Assembly: GCF_034259325.1 (NCBI RefSeq)
Contig: NZ_JAXIVS010000021.1
Coordinates: 62,001 to 126,000 of the forward strand
DNA: 64,000 nucleotides
Direction: 5' to 3'
DNA from: Hyalangium ruber
GTDB lineage: Bacteria > Myxococcota > Myxococcia > Myxococcales > Myxococcaceae
Positions within the stretch are counted from its first letter, which is position 1. Every line of letters begins with the position of its first letter. The translations under genes were made by a program, and so were the position numbers. The notes below the pieces were generated by a model. The model was not told where the DNA came from and did not search any database. It worked only from the letters and a program-made list of their open reading frames with translations. This document shows positions 55,506 through 64,000 of the stretch, one piece after another.

Positions 55506-56687
55506 TCAGAAGTGGTACGAGATTCCGGCGTTGAGATCGAGGTTGAGGCCATCGCCGAGTCCGTTCTCGGCGAGCCCCAGGGTGGCCTGGGCGAGGTTGG
55601 TGCCGACCTCGAGGTTGAAGCCCACCTTGCCGGCGATGCGGTACTCGAGTCCGCCGAAGCCAATCACGGTGGGCAGCGCGCCGGTGGACTGGAAGGGGCC
55701 GAACTGCCCGAAGCCAAGCTGCACGCCCAGGCCCAGGCCCCAGTACGGGTGCAGGGAGTGTTGCAGCCGATAGTAGTGGCGCGCGCCAATGACGCTGGGC
55801 AGCACGCGGAGGCGCCCCGCCTGCCCCTCCTCCGAGGAGCGAAGGAAGGAGATGCCCACCTGCAGGAAGCCAACCCACTCGGGATGGAAGGCGTAGCCGA
55901 CCTCCAGATCCGCGCCGGGGTTGAGGGCCACCAGGTTGTTGATGAAGGAGTTGTTGATGCGCAGCCCCAGCACCAGCCCTCCGCCCGGGGCCTCCTTGAC
56001 GCTGCCGAGCAGGGGCTGTGCCGGGGAGACCTTGCCGGAGGGCACCAGCTCGGCCAGGAGCTGCTCGCCGATGGCGTCGGCCACCTGCAGGAGCGCATCC
56101 GGCGTCTCCGCCTCGGCGCGGGGCCGGGCGAGGCTGCGGCCGCGCACGCTGTCCAGCAGGCTGACGGTGAGCAGGTACTTGTCCCCGAAGCGATCCAGCC
56201 GGCCCGTCACCATGTAGCGCGCGCCGGTGATGCTCGAAAGCTGCTCGATGCAGGTGCCCTGGGAACAACTGCCGGAGCCCAGGAGCTGGCGCTGACGCTC
56301 GGCGCTCAACATGGCCTCGATGTCGCGCTGGGTCAGCACCTTGAGCCGGGGGGACTCGGCGAGCCGACTCGCGATGAGAGAGGCGATGCCGGGCGCATCC
56401 TCCTGGGCTGCCTTGTTGGCCTCCAGGGCGAGCACCGCCACGGTGGGGATCTCCGCGGCGGCCTTGTCGGGCTGCGCGGTGGAGGAAGCCTCCGAGGCGG
56501 CAGGCGGCGTGGCACCCTCTGCCGGGGGCTCGGCGGGCGCGGGAGCCACCGGCTCGGGCACGGGAGCGGGCGCGGCGGGGGCCTCGGCGGGCGGGGTGGA
56601 AGGCGCCTCGGCGGAAGCTGGTGCCTGGGCACGAGCCACCGTCGAGATCAGCAGACAGGCGACGAACGGGAGAAGAAGGCGCTTCAC
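55506..56687 (-). CDS. Exported CsgG-like / barrel protein
   Basis: 393-aa protein. GTG start at 56687 is chosen because it directly begins a signal peptide (VKRLLLPFVACLLISTVARAQA, cut after ARA). An Ala/Pro/Glu-rich linker follows, then a CsgG/LpoB-like domain (PTVAVLALEANKAAQ, IASLIASRLAESPRLKVLTQRDIEAML, ITGARYMVTGRLDRFGDKYLLTVSLLD). The last 170 residues read as beta strands of a small outer-membrane barrel (VLGLRINNSFINNLV, GFLQVGISFLRSS, LNAGISYHF). This two-part build suggests an outer-membrane assembly or surface protein. It lies between nlpD and the TPR lipoprotein gene, 54 bases after nlpD. Confidence 0.8.
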   Translation of the reverse strand: MKRLLLPFVACLLISTVARAQAPASAEAPSTPPAEAPAAPAPVPEPVAPAPAEPPAEGATPPAASEASSTAQPDKAAAEIPTVAVLALEANKAAQEDAPGIASLIASRLAESPRLKVLTQRDIEAMLSAERQRQLLGSGSCSQGTCIEQLSSITGARYMVTGRLDRFGDKYLLTVSLLDSVRGRSLARPRAEAETPDALLQVADAIGEQLLAELVPSGKVSPAQPLLGSVKEAPGGGLVLGLRINNSFINNLVALNPGADLEVGYAFHPEWVGFLQVGISFLRSSEEGQAGRLRVLPSVIGARHYYRLQHSLHPYWGLGLGVQLGFGQFGPFQSTGALPTVIGFGGLEYRIAGKVGFNLEVGTNLAQATLGLAENGLGDGLNLDLNAGISYHF

Positions 56688-56741
56688 TGGTGACACTCTA
56701 GGGGAATCAGCCCCGCAGGCCATCCCCCTGCCCTCTCCCGC

Positions 56742-57659
56742 TCAGGAGGAAGGCAGGGGACCGAGGTAGTCGAGCGGCTCCACGGGCTTGCCGCCCACGC
56801 GGACCTCGAAGTGGAGGTGGGGGCCGGAGGTACGGCCGGACTCGCCCACCGTGGCGATGACCTGGGAGCGGCGCACACTCTGGCCGGTCTTCACCCTCAG
56901 GTCGCGGTTGTGGGCATACAGGGTGATGAGGCCATTGGGGTGCTGGACGATGACGAGCAACCCATAGCCCTGCTGCTCGCCCGCGAAGAGGATCTCCCCC
57001 TCCTGGGCGGTCTTCACCGGGGTGCCCGCAGGCGCGGCCAGGTCGATGCCGTCATGGGGCTCCTTGCCCTTCTTTCCGAAGCGCCCGTACAGCACCCCTC
57101 GGAGCGGCCAGTCGAGCATCCCCCGGGTCGCCGGTGCGGGACGCGCCGTCCCCTTCCCCGCCTGAGTGCCCCCTGGGCGCGCTGGAGGCCGTGGGCGCGG
57201 CGGCAGGTTCTCCCGGCTCGCCACGGGAGGCCCCTTCCCCTCGGAGACAGGCTCCAGGTCCGGCTCCGAGTGGGGCTCCTCCACCTCGGCCACCCCGGTG
57301 GGGATGAGCAACTCCTGGCCCACCGACAGACCGCGGGCATCCTTGATGCCGTTGGCCGCGCTCAGGTCCTCCACGGTGACGCCGTAGGTGCGGGCGATGC
57401 GGAAGAGGGTCTCCCCGCGCGCCACGCGGTGGCGAACAGAGATGAGCTCCGGCTCGGGGTGGGCGGCCCGCAGCGGAATGGGTACCGCGGCGGCGCCCTT
57501 CGCGGGTGTCGCGGGAGCCGCCAGGGCCTTCACGGGCGGAGGGGCCTCCTCGGACGCCTCCGGTCGGGCGGAGGCCCGGGAGCCCGCGCACCCGGCGGCT
57601 CCCAGGACCAGCAGGAGCGCCAGGCCCGCTCGGCTGAACCCGCGCCCCGCCAACCTCAC
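56742..57659 (-). CDS. nlpD: NlpD-like LysM/M23 lipoprotein
   Basis: 305-aa envelope protein. GTG start at 57659 overlaps the surE stop (GTGA) and gives a lipoprotein signal (LLVLGAAGC). A LysM peptidoglycan-binding domain follows (HRVARGETLFRIARTYGVT, LSVGQELLIP), then a linker and an M23/LytM domain (HDGIDLAAPAGTPVK, YGLLVIVQHPNGLITLYAH, RSQVIATVGESGRTSGPHLHFE). The zinc residues HxxxD and HxH are retained, unlike E. coli NlpD, so it could be an active endopeptidase as well as an amidase activator. Standard surE-nlpD arrangement. Confidence 0.9.
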   Translation of the reverse strand: MRLAGRGFSRAGLALLLVLGAAGCAGSRASARPEASEEAPPPVKALAAPATPAKGAAAVPIPLRAAHPEPELISVRHRVARGETLFRIARTYGVTVEDLSAANGIKDARGLSVGQELLIPTGVAEVEEPHSEPDLEPVSEGKGPPVASRENLPPRPRPPARPGGTQAGKGTARPAPATRGMLDWPLRGVLYGRFGKKGKEPHDGIDLAAPAGTPVKTAQEGEILFAGEQQGYGLLVIVQHPNGLITLYAHNRDLRVKTGQSVRRSQVIATVGESGRTSGPHLHFEVRVGGKPVEPLDYLGPLPSS

Positions 57660-58447
57660 CCGCCCTTCACTTCGTGGCGGCGGAAGCCTTCGATGGCCCA
57701 CCCCGCCAGCTGGGGGATGCGGCTGTGGTCGGTCATCTCCAGGTGCAGCGGCGTCACCGACACGCGCTTGTCCAGGTGGACAGCGTTGCAGTCGCTGCCG
57801 GGGATGTCCTCGTGCTCGTACTCGCTGCCACCGATCCAGTAGTACTTGCGGCCGCGCGGGTCGACGTTCTCCACCACGGCATAGCCGTACGAGTGCCGCC
57901 CGAGCCGGGTGACGACATAGCCGTCCGGCTCCACGCCTCCGGGGATGTTCACGTTGAGGAGCATCCGGGGAGGCAGGGGCTGGGACAGCGCCGCGGCCAC
58001 GATGGAGCGGGCGAAGCGCGCCGCCGGGCCGAAGTCGAACGGCGCGCGCGAGGCAAGGCTGAAGGCGATGGCGGGCACCCCGAGCAGGGCTCCCTCCATC
58101 GCCGCGGCCACCGTCCCCGAGTAGGTGACGTCGTCGGCCAGATTCGCGCCGTGATTGATGCCAGAGACCATGAGCTGGGGGCGATCATCCTTGAGGAGGT
58201 GGTTGATCGCCAGATAAGCGCTGTCGGTCGGCGTCCCATCGACGGAGTACCAGCGCTCACGGATCTGCTGGATGCGCAGGGGGCGGTGCAGGGAGATGGC
58301 GTGCGAGGCCGCGCTCTGCTCGCGGTCCGGGGCCACCACCCACACCTCTCCCAGGGGGCTGACGGCATCCACCAGCGCCTGCAGTCCCTGAGAGAAGTAC
58401 CCGTCGTCGTTGGAGACGAGGATGCGGGGGCGTCGTGCTTCAGTCAC
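57656..58447 (-). CDS. surE: 5'/3'-nucleotidase SurE
   Basis: 263-aa metal-dependent nucleotidase. Signature RILVSNDDGYFSQGLQAL at the N-terminus (Asp-Asp metal site), VAPDREQSA, VSGINHGANLADDVTYSGTVAAAMEG and LLNVNIPG all match SurE. It hydrolyses nucleoside monophosphates and short polyphosphate in stationary-phase survival. The GTG start is 6 bases after the enolase stop, with GAGG upstream. Part of the eno-surE-nlpD operon. The usual pcm and rpoS neighbours are not seen here. Confidence 0.93.
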   Translation of the reverse strand: MTEARRPRILVSNDDGYFSQGLQALVDAVSPLGEVWVVAPDREQSAASHAISLHRPLRIQQIRERWYSVDGTPTDSAYLAINHLLKDDRPQLMVSGINHGANLADDVTYSGTVAAAMEGALLGVPAIAFSLASRAPFDFGPAARFARSIVAAALSQPLPPRMLLNVNIPGGVEPDGYVVTRLGRHSYGYAVVENVDPRGRKYYWIGGSEYEHEDIPGSDCNAVHLDKRVSVTPLHLEMTDHSRIPQLAGWAIEGFRRHEVKGG

Positions 58448-58453
58448 GGCGCC

Positions 58454-61092
<2,639 letters not shown>

Positions 61093-61102
61093 CTGGAGCC
61101 AC

Positions 61103-61124
61103 GCTGAGGCGAAAGCGCCTCAGC
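61103..61124 (-). terminator. Hairpin at the 3' end of the 57-aa gene
   Basis: Perfect 9-bp stem GCTGAGGCG / CGCCTCAGC with a 4-base loop. Its edge overlaps the TAG stop of the minus-strand 57-aa gene (61124-61126). A likely terminator for that gene. Confidence 0.5.
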
Positions 61125-61297
61125 TACATGTCGATGACGACCACACCGCGAGGCGGCTTGTCCTCGTCGTCGGTCTCCGTACGGTGCCGGGGACGGTCCA
61201 TCGGCATCGGCAGGGGCAGAGGAATAGCAGGCCGCTCATGCTCCTCGCGGCTGCGCTCACGGCGCTTGATTTCTTCGATGATGAAGGCGTCCAGCAT
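61124..61297 (-). CDS. 57-aa hypothetical protein with conserved-looking N-terminus
   Basis: Small gene in the gap between the ADP-ribosylglycohydrolase and SRPBCC genes. ATG at 61297 with GAGGGAG 9 bases upstream. The product starts MLDAFIIEEIKRRERSREE, a charged helix, continues with a Pro/Met-rich stretch (PLPLPMPMDRP), then an acidic patch (TETDDEDK), and ends VVVIDM. There is no signal peptide. The ribosome site, the hairpin at its stop and the strongly patterned N-terminus support a real gene. In my recollection short proteins starting MLDAFIIEEI are recurrent in myxobacteria; function unknown. Confidence 0.68.
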   Translation of the reverse strand: MLDAFIIEEIKRRERSREEHERPAIPLPLPMPMDRPRHRTETDDEDKPPRGVVVIDM

Positions 61298-61669
61298 GGG
61301 TTCGCTCTCCCTCAGCCTACATACCCCGGAGTACGCCCGCCAACCCCAACCCGTTCCAGTTCTCCCGTTAGATGCAAACTAAGGACCCTCGTTCCTCCGT
61401 GGGGACTTACTGCGCTAACTGGCACGGTTGCTCGTCCACCACCCGACATCACAGCCACACCCCTGTGGCAGGGATGTCATGGAGGTCTCCGACTCCTTCG
61501 CCCTGGGTACGTTGATTGTAATGCAGTAACGGCGGCCCGCAAGCCGTCCAACCAGCACCGCTACCACGCCCATCCGACGCGGCAAGCCATGAAAAAACGA
61601 AGGTGGCTGGCCGCCCGCCCTGGGTGGGTCCAGGTGAGCGCCCTGGGGTGAAAGCGACCCGGGGAGCGA
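61298..61669. other. Intergenic region, 372 bases, no gene seen
   Basis: No convincing coding frame in either direction. A possible sigma-70-like promoter faces the 57-aa gene on the minus strand: TTGCGG (61537-61542) and TACAAT (61515-61520) with a 16-base spacer, giving a leader of about 210 bases. A small inverted repeat CCTGG/CCAGG lies near 61618-61635. Otherwise unremarkable. Confidence 0.35.
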
Positions 61670-62095
61670 TCAGGTGCTCTCCGCCCGGCGCTTGAAGGCC
61701 TCCAGCATCTTGGGCAGCGAAGTCTCCGCCAGGGCGTTGACGACGGTCTTGGGCACCAGCAGGCCGAAGGACATCTCCACGTTGTAGGTGGCCTTGGTCT
61801 TCCCCTCGCCCGCGGGCTCGAGCACCCAGCTGCCCTTGTTGTCCTTCATGAACTCGCCCTCCACGAAGCTCCAGGACATGCGGGTGGGCCGCTCCTCCTT
61901 GACGCGGATGGTGTACGAGACGGTCTTCACCACATCGACCTTGTAGTGGACGTTGATCTCGTTGCCCTGGCGGCCGGAGGTGCGCACCTCCTTCACCTCG
62001 GAGAGGAACTCCTTGTACTTGTCGTACTGGACGATGATGTCGAACACCTTCTCCACGGGGGCATTGATGACGATCGAGCGGGTGGCGCCTGGCAT
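61670..62095 (-). CDS. SRPBCC (COQ10/START-like) family protein
   Basis: 141-aa single-domain lipid-binding-fold protein: SIVINAPVEKVFDIIVQYDKYKEFL is the family start, followed by VHYKVDVVKTVSYTIRV and a long C-terminal helix (LPKMLEAFKRRAE). This is the ubiquinone-binding/RatA-like branch of the SRPBCC superfamily. Members bind quinones or lipids, or act as toxin-like ribosome factors (RatA); which applies is unclear. GGAG precedes the ATG at 62095. It is third in an operon after the thioesterase and glpX. Confidence 0.88.
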   Translation of the reverse strand: MPGATRSIVINAPVEKVFDIIVQYDKYKEFLSEVKEVRTSGRQGNEINVHYKVDVVKTVSYTIRVKEERPTRMSWSFVEGEFMKDNKGSWVLEPAGEGKTKATYNVEMSFGLLVPKTVVNALAETSLPKMLEAFKRRAEST

Positions 62096-62131
62096 GGGAC
62101 TCTCCGGAGCGGGGCGAGGGGTGGACGTCGA

Positions 62132-63097
62132 TTAAGGAGCGTAGCCCGGCTTCTTGTCGAACTTGTGGATGGATTGCACGAAGCGGACGGTGCCGGTCTT
62201 GCTGCGCATCACCACCGAGTGCGTCTCGCAGCCGCCGCCGAAGAAGCGCACGCCCTTGAGGAAGTCGCCCGAGGTGACGCCGCTGGCGGCGAACATCACC
62301 TCGCCGCGGGCCAGATCCTCGGCCGTGTAGATCTTGCTCATGTCGGTGATGCCCATCCGCTTGGCGCGGTCGATCTCGCCCTGGTTGCGGGGCACCAGCC
62401 GGCCCTGCATGTCGCCGCCCACGCAGCGGACGGCCGCCGCGGCGATGACGCCCTCGGGCGCGCCGCCGATGCCCATCAGCACGTCCACGCCCGTCTCCTC
62501 GAAGCAGGTGGAGATGGCGCCGGCCACGTCCCCGTCCTCGATGAGGCGCACGCGCGCGCCCGCGGTGCGCACCTCCTTGATGAGGTCGGCGTGCCGCTCG
62601 CGGTCGAGGATGACCACGGTGAGGTCCTCCACGTAGACCTTCTTCTTCTCGGCGACAGCGCGCAGGTTCTCGGTGGCGGAGCGGCGCAGATCGATCGCGC
62701 CCTTGGCGGCCGGGCCCACCGCCAGCTTCTCCATGTACGTGTCGGGCGCATTGAGCAGCCCGCCCTTGCCGGCCATGGCCACCACGGAGATGGCACCCGG
62801 ACGACCGTAGGCGCACAGGTTGGTGCCCTCCAACGGGTCCAGGGCGATGTCCACCTCGGGGGCGCCCTCCTGGCGCTTGCCGACCTTCTCACCGATGTAG
62901 AGCATGGGCGCCTCGTCGCGCTCGCCCTCGCCGATGACGACGGTGCCGTCGATGTAGAGCGCGTCGAAGGCCTTGCGCATGGCGTCCACGGCGGCCTGAT
63001 CCGACTCGTTCTTGGTGCCGCGGCCCATCAGACGGGCGGAGGCAATGGCCGCCATCTCGGTGACGCGCACAGCCTCGATTGCCAGGTTGCGATCCAT
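62132..63097 (-). CDS. glpX: Class II fructose-1,6-bisphosphatase (GlpX)
   Basis: 321-aa gluconeogenic phosphatase. GlpX motifs: IGEGERDEAPMLYIGE, DIALDPLEGTN (lithium-sensitive phosphatase metal site), AMAGKGGLL and GIGGAPEGV. Length matches E. coli GlpX (336) closely. AAGGAG precedes the ATG at 63097. It removes the C1 phosphate of fructose-1,6-bisphosphate. It is transcribed with a thioesterase upstream (31-base gap) and a SRPBCC gene downstream (36-base gap). Confidence 0.95.
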   Translation of the reverse strand: MDRNLAIEAVRVTEMAAIASARLMGRGTKNESDQAAVDAMRKAFDALYIDGTVVIGEGERDEAPMLYIGEKVGKRQEGAPEVDIALDPLEGTNLCAYGRPGAISVVAMAGKGGLLNAPDTYMEKLAVGPAAKGAIDLRRSATENLRAVAEKKKVYVEDLTVVILDRERHADLIKEVRTAGARVRLIEDGDVAGAISTCFEETGVDVLMGIGGAPEGVIAAAAVRCVGGDMQGRLVPRNQGEIDRAKRMGITDMSKIYTAEDLARGEVMFAASGVTSGDFLKGVRFFGGGCETHSVVMRSKTGTVRFVQSIHKFDKKPGYAP

Positions 63098-63128
63098 GTC
63101 GAACTCCTTGGAATAACGGTTGGAACCT

Positions 63129-63530
63129 TCAGGAAGACGTTTCGATGAGGCGCGCGAGGCTGTCCGGAATGCGCTTCAGCTTGCCGTCGCGCCCCAGACA
63201 GGCGTGTACCGTCGTGCCGGTACACAGCAGCGAGGCCGGCTCGCGCTCGCGGACCACTTCATAGGTGAAGACGAGCGAGGCGCGGCGCAGCTCGCTCACC
63301 TTGGGGCGGATGAGGAGCAGATCGTCATATCGCGCCGGTGACTTGTACTGACACGAGGCCTCGACGACGGGCAGCATGAAGCCCTGGGCCTCCAGCTCGA
63401 CGTAGCTACCGCCCCTCGCGCGGAAGTACTCCATGCGGGAGAACTCGAAATAGCGGAAGTAGTTGGCGTGATAGACGACGCCCATCTGGTCCGTGTCGCC
63501 GTAGATGACTCGTAGCCGCGCCTCCACCAT
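63129..63530 (-). CDS. YbgC-type acyl-CoA thioesterase
   Basis: 133-aa hotdog-fold thioesterase. The active-site motif YGDTDQMGVVYHANYFRYFE is near residue 10, with the catalytic Asp in DTDQMG. The rest (MEYFRARG, KSPARYDDLLLI, FTYEVVRE) fits the YbgC/FcbJ branch. It hydrolyses acyl-CoA, usually short-chain or aromatic. The start at 63530 gives the normal family length. First gene of the operon with glpX; 97 bases separate it from the divergent phosphatase gene. Confidence 0.92.
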   Translation of the reverse strand: MVEARLRVIYGDTDQMGVVYHANYFRYFEFSRMEYFRARGGSYVELEAQGFMLPVVEASCQYKSPARYDDLLLIRPKVSELRRASLVFTYEVVREREPASLLCTGTTVHACLGRDGKLKRIPDSLARLIETSS

Positions 63531-63627
63531 TCGGGCGCGGACCGTAACAGGGCGGTGTCGCCCCTCCAAGCAGCCCAGGTGGGCAGTTGATTGCTTCTGA
63601 CCAACTGGCGGCGAAGATGTGGCCCCT

Positions 63628-64000
63628 ATGGTGCGCCCTCTCGCCCTGGCCCTGGTCCTCGTTGCCCTCCCCGCGCTCGCCAAGCCGCCCCGGCTGACGC
63701 TCTTCATCACCGTGGATGCGCTCGGCACGGACCTGCTGCTGCGCTCACGCCCGAAGTTCAAGAGCGGCCTGCGCCAGCTGCTGGACGGGGGAGCCTTCTA
63801 CCCCTACGCGCGGGTGCAGTACGCCAAGGCGCGCACCGCGCCGGGCCACGCCACCCTGATTACCGGCGCCAACCCCTGGCGACACGGCATCGTGGACAAC
63901 CGGGTGGTGGACCGGGCCACGGGCGTCCCCTCGAGCGTGTTCCGGGACGACACGCACCCGGTGCTGGAGGTGCCGCTGAACGTCGCCACCGAGGGGGACA
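63628..64000 (+). CDS. Alkaline phosphatase family protein (3'-truncated)
   Basis: The first 124 residues of a secreted phosphatase of the type I phosphodiesterase/PafA-like superfamily. ATG at 63628, signal peptide (LALALVLVALPALA), then LTLFITVDALGTDLL (first metal Asp) and TAPGHATLITGANPWRHGIV, where the Thr of TAPGHAT is the expected nucleophile position. The gene continues past the window edge. The substrate (phosphate monoesters or diesters) is unknown. Confidence 0.88.
   Translation, partial: MVRPLALALVLVALPALAKPPRLTLFITVDALGTDLLLRSRPKFKSGLRQLLDGGAFYPYARVQYAKARTAPGHATLITGANPWRHGIVDNRVVDRATGVPSSVFRDDTHPVLEVPLNVATEGD

Noticed and set aside
61418-61432. TGGCACGGTTGCT resembling a sigma-54 promoter
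   Set aside because: The -24 and -12 elements need five bases between TGGCAC and TTGC; here there are only two.

Overview
This window is high-GC DNA (roughly 70% G+C by eye) from a myxobacterium, most likely of the Cystobacterineae (Archangium/Cystobacter/Stigmatella/Hyalangium-like). The evidence is three proteins with MYXO-CTERM sorting tails, eukaryotic-type kinases, DUF4388 and MshEN regulators, many very large envelope proteins with Ala/Pro-rich linkers, and a lexA operator that matches the 17-base myxobacterial/delta-proteobacterial LexA consensus. Genes are dense and often overlap by 4 bases (ATGA/GTGA). There is no rRNA, tRNA, CRISPR array, insertion sequence or prophage that I can support.

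Layout. 1-3.5 kb: end of a PepSY membrane reductase gene plus a TonB-dependent receptor (iron/siderophore uptake). 3.5-9.3 kb: small housekeeping and hypothetical genes (BON/SRPBCC protein, short-chain dehydrogenase, a ribbon-helix-helix protein coupled to a 56-aa protein, a lipoprotein, a UPF0104 membrane protein, a CpsB-type phosphatase, YacG). 9.5-17.8 kb: cluster A, a five-gene + strand operon of MYXO-CTERM Ig-repeat protein, Ig-repeat/beta-barrel protein, carboxypeptidase-regulatory-like protein, FecR lipoprotein and transmembrane Ser/Thr kinase. 17.8-20.6 kb: an unusual cassette of RNA ligase, Ham1-like fusion and AbiEii-type nucleotidyltransferase. 20.6-36 kb: metabolic, proteolytic and regulatory genes, including two likely dead signalling enzymes (a receiver/histidine-kinase hybrid with Gln for His, and a PEGA-domain pseudokinase behind an HtrA protease). 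36-38.5 kb: a decayed MYXO-CTERM metalloprotease-like protein and a Tat-exported M19 dipeptidase-like protein. 38.5-53.4 kb: cluster B, a minus-strand operon of hybrid kinase, membrane histidine kinase, FecR protein, Ig-repeat protein, giant outer-membrane beta-barrel and MYXO-CTERM protein. 53.6-64 kb: lexA, TPR and CsgG-like envelope proteins, nlpD-surE-eno, an ADP-ribosylglycohydrolase, and a thioesterase-glpX-SRPBCC operon.

Main point. Clusters A and B look like two versions of one undescribed envelope system. Each joins a FecR-type protein, an Ig-repeat protein carrying a recognisably shared module, an outer-membrane beta-barrel, a MYXO-CTERM surface protein and a membrane sensor kinase. 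Cluster A uses a Ser/Thr kinase and cluster B a two-component pair. Left-to-right gene order is the same in both while the coding strand is reversed. The second candidate system is the RNA ligase/Ham1-fusion/nucleotidyltransferase cassette, which has the composition expected of RNA end-repair or an RNA-targeting conflict system.

All functions are inferred by reading sequence motifs; no database search was run.
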